Origin: Ipomoea triloba
Lineage: Eukaryota > Streptophyta > Magnoliopsida > Solanales > Convolvulaceae
Direction: 5' to 3'
Assembly: GCF_003576645.1 (NCBI RefSeq)
Contig: NC_044916.1
Span: 35,807,111-35,871,110 of the forward strand
DNA length: 64,000 nt
Shown here in pieces: positions 36,685 through 46,997 of this stretch. The number at the start of each line of letters is the position of its first letter. Position 1 is the first letter of the stretch. Position numbers and translations under genes: made by a program. Below the pieces are notes generated by a model that worked only from the letters and a program-made list of their open reading frames with translations, searched no databases and had not been told where the DNA came from.

Positions 36685-36894
36685 CTTAATTTATATTAAG
36701 GTGATAGATTGTGAGTAAGGATTCAGGATGAGACTTAACAGCCACGCAATTCATTGTAAGCATTATGCATTAGTTCGCTAATGTAAAAAGCATTCAAGTC
36801 ACTGTGCCTAAATTTATATTATTAATTGCCTTAATCAATGTTATTAAATAATAATTAGAAGACATATCCCATTGCCCTCCAATTTTGTGTACCC

Positions 36895-36902
36895 TATATA
36901 AG
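36895..36902 (+). promoter_or_regulatory. TATA box of the bHLH gene
   Basis: TATATAAG lies 123 bp upstream of the start codon at 37018. The leader between contains a (CA)n run at about 36981-36998. Confidence 0.65.
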
Positions 36903-37017
36903 TATTCAATTCCCTCCTCCACACGGTGCACCAATCAAGGCTTTCTTTTCCTTAAAATTTTCAAAGAACAGGAAAAGGAGACACACACACACACACTCAA
37001 ACACAAAAAACACACAG

Positions 37018-38902
37018 ATGGAGTACTATGAAAGTGGTTTCTTGGAAGAATTACTTTCTTTGAGAAGTGATGATTCATGGGAAACAGCTGAAAGCTGTTT
37101 CCCTGTGGGAATGAATATTGTCCATAATGATGATGAGGTTTACTGCAACAATTACAATGTTATTAGTGGCAATATCATCGATCTTGATTATGTAGGGAAA
37201 AACCCATCACCCCTTCCATCTTCTTCTATCACAGCTTCCTTTGATCATGGCTGCTCAAATTTCCCGCCGTTTGACCGTTATACCCTTATGAGCTGCTACT
37301 CCTTTGACGGTGAGTTCTACACCCCACTGCCCTTCGGAGATGAACTATCTCCGCCGCTCACGGCGGACTCCTCCAACACCAAGATCGACACGCCGCCGCC
37401 GCCGCCCGCCGCCGCATTCCGTTCCGGCCAGGAAGATTTGTCGGCAATCTTGGATGAGGTTACTAATTGCTTTCATCATCAACAAAACTTGGAGGCCATG
37501 GAGATCGGGTGTAAAGTGGAGGCGGTGCATCATCAATCTTGCGGCGGTGAAGGGCCGAGCGACGGCCGGATGTGGCCGGAGAAGAGGAGCAAAGTGAGGA
37601 ACCCCCATGGCCAGCCTTCGAAGAATCTGATGGCTGAGAGGAGAAGAAGGAAAAGGCTTAATGACAGACTCTCCATGCTTAGATCAGTTGTTCCAAAGAT
37701 TAGCAGAGTTAGTACCCCAACTTTCTTTGGTTATTACATTTTAACCCTTTTATTCTTTTACATTGACTACCTGATTCCATCTTCTATTTTATGTTCTATG
37801 TAGTCCCATCACCCCATGCAATTCATAGCTTCAAACTTTTCCCTGCTCCCCTTTCTACAACTATAGTGAAAATCTCACAATTTTTCATACATTTTTTAAA
37901 TTAAAAACCTTAAAATTTTGATAACTTTAGAGTAGTGGTCAAAAATTGTGAAATTTCTAGGGTGGCCTCTACATCCCTTTATTAAGGTTTTAATTATTTT
38001 TTATTGACAGATGGACAGGACATCTATACTAGGGGACACAATAGATTACATGAAGGAGCTACTAGAGAAAATCAAGAATTTGCAAGGAGAAATGGAGATG
38101 GGGCAGAATCAGCTGAGCCAGAACACCATCTTCAAGGATGTGAAACCCAATGAAATGTTGGTCAGAAATTCACCTAAGGTATGCTTAAATTTACTCCCCA
38201 TTTGACAAAATAATCTCTCTTTTTAAGCCACGAGAAAAACTCATAACTATTATCCAATGATGTTCTCTGAGTAAGCCCAAACTTGTAATTCGATCTAGCC
38301 GGACCAGTACAAAGAGGGGGTAAACCAGTCTAGGTTGTCAAGAGCTAATCAATTCAAATAAAAAAAAAAATTAACAGACCACTCTTATTAGAAGTTGAAT
38401 TTGAAACCTTGTGTTTACCAAATTAACAATTTGACCAATTTGGTTGTACTTACCTTGTAATAGTATAATTTTGAACGTAACAGTACAGTTTTGGGCATGC
38501 AGTGATTCCTCCTTTGATGTGCCTTTTGCAGTTTGATGTGCAGAGGAGAGGAGAAAGCGATACAAAGATCGAGATTTGCTGTGCAGGAAAGCCCAGCCTT
38601 TTACTATCAACAGTGAATACACTCGAGAGTTTTGGCCTGGAGATTCAACAGTGTGTGATTAGCTGTTTCAATGAGTTCGCAATGCAAGCTTCTTGCACTG
38701 AGGTACAACATCGTATATACACACACACACACAAAAACATGGTACTTTTGTCGTCCCATTTCCCAAAGATTCGATGATGTTCTAAATTCAATTGTTTTCC
38801 CCTTGTGATCAATAGGCAATGGAGCACAGAGAAATTTTGAGTGAAGAAGACATAAAGCAACAACTGTTCAAAAACGCAGGATATGGAGGAAGGTGCCTGT
38901 AG
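37018..38902 (+). CDS. bHLH transcription factor, bHLH93-like (subgroup IIIb)
   Basis: Four exons: 37018-37707, 38011-38178, 38532-38702 and 38816-38902, all phase 0 with GT/AG borders, giving 371 aa. The N terminus is [20 protein letters not shown]. The bHLH domain spans the exon 1/2 junction, starting near residue 200: basic part [14 protein letters not shown], with Glu207 and Arg211 for E-box contact, helix 1 [13 protein letters not shown], then [20 protein letters not shown]. The C-terminal half forms an ACT-like region. The end, [13 protein letters not shown], is diagnostic for the bHLH93/bHLH61 group near ICE1. Arabidopsis bHLH93 is known from flowering control in short days; the role here is not proven. 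A polyproline run and a Gly/Pro-rich part occur near residues 120-130. Confidence 0.93.
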
Positions 38903-38923
38903 CTAGTAACTAATATAATGAAT

Positions 38924-38976
38924 AAATTATGCTAATTTTATTTTTTTTTGAAAGCAAAAAAAAAATTATGCTAATT
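38924..38976 (-). mobile_element. Micro-retroinsertion in the bHLH 3' UTR, 14-bp direct repeats
   Basis: AAATTATGCTAATT occurs at 38924-38937 and 38963-38976, starting only 22 bp after the bHLH stop codon. The 25-nt insert is mostly T, then GAAAGC, then A. It therefore most likely lies in the 3' UTR of the bHLH transcript. Confidence 0.55.
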
Positions 38977-39535
38977 CAAGTGTATATCAGAAAGGGAAAA
39001 GTTGGATGGGGACGGGGTGGATATGTGTTGTGAGATAGATTCTAAATCTTGTCCAAGGAGATTTAATTTGAATTTAAAATTTGTAGTGAATTTTTCTAAT
39101 ATTTTGTAATATTAATTAGCTCCAAATATGTGAATTATATTCTATTATTTCGATCTTTCAGCATTTTATGTTCTTTTTTAATATCATAATTTGTTTCGAA
39201 CTTTATATGATCAACGAGCTACCCTACTTTTCATTTTGTATACATACGTTCCATGTATTTGGGCAAAATGCAAAAAGCACGATTAGAATAGATTGATTTT
39301 CTTCAAATTTTTAGAAAATCTAATGATAAGTTTTAGGAGTTAATATTTCAAATGATTCTTCAAATATTGTGACAATACCACCTGTAATTGTTTCAAAATG
39401 GCCGACTAACATCTTGTTACCCTTCACATAAAAGTGGCATAAAAAAGTAGGGCTAAACAAGTAGTAGTATTTCCTCTATTTCAATTAATTAGCTGTTATG
39501 AATTTCAAATTTGACTTTATCGTTATTTTAGTTTA

Positions 39536-39610
39536 TCGCTAAGGCTTGAAGTATGACCTCTTATTTGAAAGAGTGTCTTCGTGCCACTAGATCACAAGAT
39601 CATTGGCACA
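39536..39610 (-). mobile_element. SINE fragment (5' head only)
   Basis: On the minus strand it reads GTGCCAATGATCTTGTGATC, TAGTGGCACGAAGACACTC and GAGGTCATACTTCAAGCC. This is the box A to box B part of the main SINE family. The 3' part and tail are missing. Confidence 0.6.
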
Positions 39611-39651
39611 AAATCAAGTAAATAAAATAAAACAAAAACGTAATCATAAAG

Positions 39652-39821
39652 GGTAACACTTGTGTGAGACCGTTTTACGGGTCTCAATCTGTGACACGGA
39701 TCAGATCGTTAATTAATGAGTCAAATATTTGATTAATAGGTCGGATCTTTGATTCATTAATCAAATATTCGACATGTCTAACATATTGAGACCCGTGAGA
39801 CAGTTTCACACAAATTTTTGT
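39652..39821. repeat. Foldback element (GTGAGACGGT family)
   Basis: The left end ACACTTGTGTGAGACCGTTT and the right end GACAGTTTCACACAAATTTT are inverted copies. The words ACGGGTCTCAAT and ATTGAGACCCGT pair inside. The middle has inverted ATTAATGA/TCATTAAT words. Confidence 0.75.
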
Positions 39822-41187
39822 GAATCATAAATTAACAATTGCTATGTCTACGTCAGATGGTGAAATTCTATTGAATATTAAATGTATTATCACTATTATA
39901 TTTCCTTTAATTGTACATTTGTACGAAACTATTTTATTTGCAGAAAAAAAAAATCATTTTATTTATTTTACTCCGTATAATTAACACAGGTGTTCAATCA
40001 TATTCATCAGACATCCTTGGACGTTTGTTCTTGTTGTATTGTGGCACGTTTCACCCCATCCGCAGGATTATGAAAAGCCTCTCAGCATGGTATAATCTAC
40101 GGCAGGTATACATTCATATAGTCAAAATTATGGTATTTTAATATTTAAAAAATAGTATATTCTAAGTAGTGAAGTTGTAGAGTAGAAGTAGCTATAGGTG
40201 GCAAAGATTCTGTGGCTACAAAAAGGAATTAATTGCTCAATGATAGAGGAGAGGATGGAGTCATCATCATACATTTGTCTGCAAATGTTAACAATTATTG
40301 CACCACTTCACATAGATAAATCTTGCCCGGCCCCTACAAAGAAAATGTTCTTTATTTTTCAAAACTTCTTATCTAAAATAATATATTATTACAAACAACA
40401 AATGACTCTTGAAGTATTCTTTCGACTGTTCTATCTTTTTGAGTTGATCTAGTACGAATAATGGTAAAATTGACCTAACTGAATTATAGAAAAGTACCAC
40501 ATACTCTTGCTGGCGAGATCGCAATATGTGATTCCTTAATCCTTACCCTATGCTATAAAAGTTAGTTTAGCTTTCAATGGAGGGGACTTTGACCCTAATT
40601 TTGTATTTCCTTAATACTCTCCGACTTGTTGATAATTGTCCGACACAAATATTTCAATATTCGTTCCTTATATATTAATAACTTTGTATTGGAATAATAT
40701 ACCCTCCGACTTGTTTAGGTAGGTTTTTACTTTATACTTGAATCAATTGAAATTAAATAAAGAATAAAAGTAAATAAAATGTTGCTTGAAATAAAAATAA
40801 TTTTATCATGATTTGGGGTAAAGTTGTGCTTCCTCGAGGATATGCTTTTTCCCACACTTATTGCCTCAAAGAAAGTTCGAGTGGCCAACATCCAATGTGA
40901 ATGTTTTGACATTACATTCAAAGATGCTACAAAAAGCATAAGTCGCTATTCATGAGAAGCAATGCATTGCTTCCTCGACGATCTAGTTAGGATATAACTA
41001 AGGAAAAGCTAATTAATTAGGCATTTCACTGTTGGTGAATGGTGACTTTGTGCACCAATGAAGCTGCTAGGAAATTTCCATACAAAATTTATATTATTTG
41101 ATTTATAGAAAAGTTTTTACAAAAAATTTTGAATATGTTATTCAACTCTAAACAAGTTAATCTTGTGAGGAAGGTTTAAAAAAAAAA

Positions 41188-41617
41188 AAGTCACACTTGG
41201 GTAAGACCGTCTCATGGATCCTTGTTCGTGATACGGGTCGGGTCGGGTCAAAGCACCATGCAAATGTCATACTTATATGCTCAAATATAACACTAATCAA
41301 TAATACAATTTTTGTTACTTATAAGAGAAAAAGTAATACATTTTTCATAATAAGTAATGTTGACAAGTGCCACTTACTTATAAGGGCAAATATAATACTT
41401 TTGAGGATAAATGTAATACTTTTAAATCGAAATGTAAAAGTATTGTATTTTCCCTTAAAAGTATTACATTTACCCTTATAAGTAACAAAAAATTTATTCC
41501 TGATTAGTATTACATTTGAGCATATAAGTATGACATTTGTGCATATAAGTGTTACGTTTGCATCTTGACCCGACCCGAGCCGTCTCATGGTGAGACGGTC
41601 TCACACAAGTTTTTGCC
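41188..41617. mobile_element. Large foldback element (GTGAGACGGT family), about 430 bp
   Basis: The left side has GTAAGACCGTCTCATGGATC then CGGGTCGGGTCGGGTCAA. The right side has TTGACCCGACCCGAGCCGTC and GAGACGGTCTCACACAAG. The middle is a long palindrome of GTAATACTTTT/AAAAGTATTAC words. The open frames found on both strands here are by-products of the inverted repeats. Confidence 0.8.
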
Positions 41618-42623
41618 AAAAAAAAATAATAATAAAATACGTCATGTTTTTTAAGCTGAGGTAAAAAGATTTGTATAGTAATAATAGTATATTTATAAAT
41701 TTTGGAAAACAATTTGTACTTTTAATCTTCTAAATATCATGTTAAAATGTAAAACGTATATTTCAATTTGTTTAAATGTAGTTACTCAATTGTCATGTAA
41801 GTTTTTAATTGAGCTTCTTGTGTGCGTAAAAATATATAATGTTATTCCTAATTAGGCTTTTAATAAGTTTTATTTTTATTTTTTTAATTTAACATTCCCC
41901 TTATGTTTTCTCAAGATCTTGATATTCTACTTGTGTTGTCTTCCGAATTATTCGTTTTCAAGAAAATAATAAAATTATCTTGAAATTTTACACCTTTATG
42001 GTCCATGAAAACACTATCAACTTCCTCCCTCCATTAGTTTGTTAATAAAACTTGAAGAGATTATTTAAAAAAAAAAAAAAAAAGAGTAAAGTGGTCGAAA
42101 TTACAATAAAATTTATATAATGAAAGTCTAATTTCAAATAACCTTAATTTCATCCGAGGCTGATCATTCCTATAAATGGGTTCCTTCAAGCATGGACCAT
42201 TGCCTATGGCCGCTCTTGCTTTTGTTATATATAATACCAAAATTTACAACATGCTTGATAATTATAGAGTCAAATTTAAAATCTACAAGATGTTGATTTA
42301 GTCGATGAATTCTTTATACGTGAAAGTATATGGTGTTAAGTAATTATTTTTTTAAAGAGCATTTAATAATTTTTTTTAAAGTAAATTTTATATTTTACGT
42401 CCCATATAATTAAGGGATAGGTAAAAGTGAAGTCAAAGTAGTCGCAATAAGAATGTTTTACGACATTATAATGATTACTTTGCGATGATTTGTAGCTTTT
42501 CATCAGAAAGTGGTAAATGGCTATTTTTCCCCCGCCTTTTACGGTTTTTTTTTAAAAAAAAAAAGTTAAAACAAATATTTTACTCATGTGGGTTGGAGGA
42601 ATATTGTATTGAAGGCCCACAGT

Positions 42624-42677
42624 AGGCCCTTTCTAACTTTTTTTTTTTTTTTTTTGAAAACCAGGCCCTTTCTAACT
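42624..42677 (-). mobile_element. Micro-retroinsertion with 15-bp perfect direct repeats
   Basis: AGGCCCTTTCTAACT is repeated exactly at 42624-42638 and 42663-42677. The 24-nt insert is seventeen T followed by GAAAACC, which on the minus strand is GGTTTTC plus poly(A). The repeat is of mixed composition, so chance is unlikely. This is the clearest case of the group. Confidence 0.7.
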
Positions 42678-43136
42678 AACAACTTGGATCCGATTAGTTG
42701 ATTTATGTGAAACACGAGGGGTGGAAAACATTGACCGACAAAGCCATGCATTATTAGTTGATTTTTTTTTTCGGTTTCAACCATTGTAGAATTCGCAACG
42801 CGTATGATCCCCATTGGTTCCATGTCTTATCGTCCTTACATGCATTTACACTGTCCTTATACTCTCTCGCAAAACCCTATCCTAATTTCTGTGATGAACG
42901 ATCACAAATCCCAGAAGGGTCGTTTTTTTACGATATTGACTCTTGGCTAATTATATCTCACCGCAGATTAATTCCATGGATGAGCCACAAGCAACACGTG
43001 AGATCTTTTGCGTTGACTATGATATTAAATTAAAAGATATGTCTAAACAGATAGTTGGACCGTATTTATTATTAAATTAGCATATGCTATGAGAGATGGA
43101 TGATGTAGAGAGGAATTAGAGCAGTTTAGTAGTGAG

Positions 43137-43610
43137 ATGGTGAATGAAGGGTGTTCTAATTCAAGGCCAATTATAGCTTTTCCTCTGGGTCTTGGGCTTC
43201 TTGGAATCGTCTTAATCTGCATAACTGGCTTCTTCTCTTGCTGCTACCATTGGGAAAAGCTCCGGTCTCTTTTTGTTGGGTCTTCTACTGTTACTGATTC
43301 TCAACTTAGTACCCAATCATCAGTTGATGTTCGTAATAATTCACCTTCAAAACCCATCAAGGTGCGATATTATTGCTGTCTTTATGTATATGTAGTTTTA
43401 GATGTAAAACGAGGTCTGAAAATTTGAGGAAATTGAAAAGGTTGTGTTTTTGTTGTTCATGGTTTTGTTTTGCAGATGCCGGAGGCTAAACAGGAGCAGA
43501 GCATGACGATATTGATGCCCGGAGATGATGTCCCCAAGTTCGTGGCCATGCCTACTCCGCTGCCTAAGGGCTCCCGCTACGGGTCACAAACATCTTGGGG
43601 CTCGGCTTAA
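43137..43610 (+). CDS. Small single-pass membrane protein (plant-specific)
   Basis: Two exons, 43137-43361 and 43476-43610, joined in phase 0, give 119 aa. A hydrophobic segment at about residues 11-35 (IIAFPLGLGLLGIVLICITG) is followed by two Cys. The second exon encodes the conserved-looking tail MTILMPGDDVPKFVAMPTPL. Plant proteins with a (V/I)LMPGDxVPKF motif are annotated as hydroxyproline-rich-like or of unknown function; the role is unknown. The borders CAAG|GTGCG and TTGCAG|ATG are good, and ending TCWGSA-like (TSWGSA) just before TAA gives a clean stop. Confidence 0.8.
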
Positions 43611-43619
43611 CGGATTAAT

Positions 43620-46478
43620 CGGTCAAAAAAACTGGATAGATTTGTAGAGTTAGATTGTTAATAAGGAGAGGTGTACAAACATTTTGAAGAATCTGTAATT
43701 GTTAATAGATGTATGTTCTGCATTTTATCTACTATACTAAGACTTATAATTGGGTGCCAAGTAGCGTGTAGTTCAATGACATCTCTGTAACTCTCTCAAA
43801 TGAGAGGTCACAAGTTCAAATTCAGTGGTGGCATTGACTTTTTCTGTTTCGATAGGTTGAAAAAAGATCATACTACGTTGTAATAGAGTGAGGAGTACTA
43901 AAAAAAAATATAATTGAGCCGAAATACAAATATGCTGATATATTTGTGGATCCTTTCTGTCATTTTGGTCCAACCACAATTCCCAAATGTTTCCTCATAA
44001 AGTTTGGACTATATCCGTTAACAATAGTATATTTTTCGTGCAATGCCGGCCCATATTAAATTGGTGATGATAAAGGATTGTTTACTAAAAGCTATAGTGT
44101 ATCCTTATTTTAATTCCCTATCTTATTTTGCTTCATCTTTTGCATAACCCGTATTCGGCTGAAAGAGTAGCCAATAATAACTCTTTAATATGATATACCT
44201 TTTACAAAAATTGAACTTCTAATTTTGTAGTTACGTCAGTGGTCCACTTACTAATTGTCTTAAATTATTAGGATACTTTATCCCTTTTTTGTCATTCAAA
44301 AAATAATATTTTTTTTCTATTAATTAAAAACCTCAATCATATTCCAATATAATTTTTTATATTTATAATCTGAGATTTTATTTCTATTTTTTAAAAAGAA
44401 GATGATTGAAAGGAGTGACTGTTCACTACTACAACTACCCAACTTGTTATGCGGATCGGACGAGACAAGTTAACAATGCAACTGTCCTCTACCCAGTTGG
44501 TTGGTGTTGTTTTGTCTGAAAATTGTTCCAATCAACATTTAATGCATATGTTGTATAAGAAGAAGAATAATTATGTTTCATTTCTAGTACATTAAATTTA
44601 TTTGTAGAAGTTGTCGGTTAAATTATTTGACCAGTCAAACGAATTCATGTTAACTGATCCCACCTGATTATGGCTGGAGTTTATTGATTATTGCCTTTCT
44701 CTGTAGAAAACAATCAATCATGTTTCACAATAGGAGAAATGAAATTTAACAAATTCGATTTATTTGACAGTAACATTGAGTCGATTAAACAGTTTAAAGT
44801 AGCTTGAATATAATATATAATAAAATATTAAATTAATAATTTTTTAGTGTAAGTTTAAACTTTTAATTTTGACGAAAGGTTTATATTTATTTATTTATTT
44901 ATTTATTTATGTGAGTGGAAAGGAGTCAAAAGAATTGATAACTATAAAAATCTAGATCAATACACTTTTGCAACATCTAAGCTAGGCCAGCAATAGTCAT
45001 TTTATATTCCTAAGTGTACTCACTGCTCAGTTAACACTCATATACCATCCAGAATACTGAAAGAATGAGAAAAATAAAGTTTTTTATTTAACAAATATCC
45101 CTCTAATTAAAAAAAAAAAAAAAAAAAAGGCCCAGCTAGCATTAAAACTACCCAGGAGTTGGCAACTAAAAAGAAATACAAAAGGCCCAAACTCCAAACC
45201 AAGTTAGAGATGGAGTGAATAAAAAAACAGAAACTGCAAAGTAAACCGTAAACCAAAGCTTTCAGTGTGTCACACGTGGGGGATGGACGGACTGTGACGG
45301 ACCAACCTCAACAAGAATGCATTGACCTTAGCCGTTTGTTTACTCAGAGGAAGGCAAGACCACGTGAACTCCTGAGTACAAATTAATGTTGATTGTTTTC
45401 TACGTACCCAAGTGTTCCATTTTCTCTGGAATTCACTGCTTTGCTCTAACCACTGAAAACTACATCGGCAATGAGGGAGATAGATACATACTCATCAAAT
45501 TAAATATGTATTAATAATAATGCGCACTTCATAGCTAGGTTGATCAAACAATTAGATAGGTAATTATAAGATTCTAAGTTTAATTTCATATGAAATAAAT
45601 TTAAAACTTGTTTATTGACATTTTTAGTTTGATTCGACTAATCAGGTTGTAGTTGTTTTTAGCTTGAGCCGACCAATTAGCTTAGGTTATAATTGTTTAT
45701 TAACTGTTTTAACTTAAGCCGATCAATTAGATTGTAGCCAATTATTGACCTTTAATTTTTAGTTTGAGCTAATAAATTAAGTTGTAGTTATTTATTGACG
45801 TTTTTAGTTTGAGTCAATCAATTGGGGGTATAGCTTTATCAAAAGATGAATTTGATACATTGATTATGTTTAGTAAATGATGGATTCGTCAAAATTTTGA
45901 TGGGCTCCAAGCAAATCCCTTCATATGTGCGGATCGATTACTTTTTGGTGGACTTCAAAGCAACATGTGGGCTAAGGAGATTTGAACGCATGACCTTTGG
46001 TATGGAGTTAATTTTGATGCCAAATTGAAATGTATACTCTATCTCAACTAAAAGTCTAAGCTAATAATTAAATTGCAATATTCCATGCTCAACAACATGG
46101 TATTATAATAGTAGTGTTTTACAGCTATACAAAAGTAAAGAAGTGGTTTTGGCATGCAAATGTTTTGAAGGATACTAATTGCAATGATACAAAAGAAACC
46201 TTGTCTTTCCATTTGTACCTTCGAGCTTTCATAACATGTTGCCTTTTTCTGTTTTGGGTATTCAAATTTTCCCTTTATCAACATAGCAAAATGATGGAGG
46301 ATAGATGGAGCATTTTGCAATTAATAACCTCATGAATGCAATTGAGTTTAATTTGTTGATGGAGTTATGGCAAATGATGATGATGGGTTCGGTGATAAAG
46401 AGAGACATTTATAATCCATAAAGAAATTTGCAATTCTTATTTATTTGTTGGGCACAAATCTATATTAATAATGGACAT
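43620..46478. other. Intergenic, no gene seen
   Basis: Has a SINE (43753-43909), an ATTT microsatellite at about 44883-44909 and an A-run at 45109-45128. No coding frame of note. Confidence 0.5.
43753..43909 (+). mobile_element. SINE copy, diverged, with short target-site duplication
   Basis: Plus-strand member of the main SINE family. It has GAGAGGTCACAAGTTCAAAT (box B region) and GTTGTAATAGAGTGAGGAGT before a poly(A) tail. TATAATTG flanks it at 43745-43752 and 43910-43917. The head is more diverged than in the copy at 31090. Confidence 0.7.
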
Positions 46479-46491
46479 GAACATATAATGG

Positions 46492-46997
46492 ATCCCAATC
46501 CTTGCACCGATTTACCTTGCCAATCAATGCATCCCGAGCCTTGTCCTGAGGCAATGGAGGCAGTAGAGCCTTGCTCTAATTTACCGTCTAATATCGATTC
46601 TATTCCAGAGATTGAGGATCAAAGGCCTGACAATGCCTCATCAGATGAGGCTGAAAAACAAACCGAAGAGGATACCCAATCCGTGACAGGTGAGGGTAAG
46701 GAACGAGATGGTACTTCCTCTTTAGATGGGACTGAATCTTTAGATGCAGAACAAGGAGATCAACCAGATGATAGAAGCAAGCAACCCAATGCTCCAGATA
46801 CCAGTGGGATGAGTACAAGGAGCAAGGCAAAAGCAGGACCAAAGACAAGTTTTAAAAATGCACTTCTATCCCCTCCAAAAGACAAGGGTACAGCTGGAAG
46901 TAGCCGTGCTGGAAATCGTTTTGTTTCCCTGCCAGTGGGGGGTAAACCATTGGCCCGTGGCGGTGGTAGACGGCAACCCATCTCGGGTTCCAAATGA
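46492..46997 (+). CDS. LINE ORF1, C-terminal part only
   Basis: The frame is open from 46428, but the first codons lie in flanking DNA and the target duplication, so the true LINE part begins at 46492. The segment is hydrophilic and rich in Asp, Glu, Ser and Pro, followed by a basic tail (STRSKAKAGPKTSFKNALLS, then RGGGRRQPISGSK). The RNA-binding and zinc-knuckle parts of plant LINE ORF1 are missing because of 5' truncation. The stop codon overlaps the ORF2 start (ATGA). Confidence 0.75.

Larger units (their letters stand above)
35461..36880. other. Intergenic, upstream of the bHLH gene
   Basis: No coding signal. It contains one micro-insertion (36428-36472) and a short foldback repeat (36620-36684). 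The last few hundred bases should hold the bHLH promoter. Confidence 0.5.
39000..43136. other. Intergenic between bHLH and small membrane protein genes
   Basis: No further gene recognised. It holds a SINE fragment, two foldback elements and one micro-insertion, all listed separately. Open frames near 39911, 40198 and 41197 are AT-rich noise or lie in repeats. Confidence 0.5.

Noticed and set aside
41197..41588. Overlapping open frames of about 90 codons on both strands
   Set aside because: They mirror each other because they lie in a palindromic foldback element.
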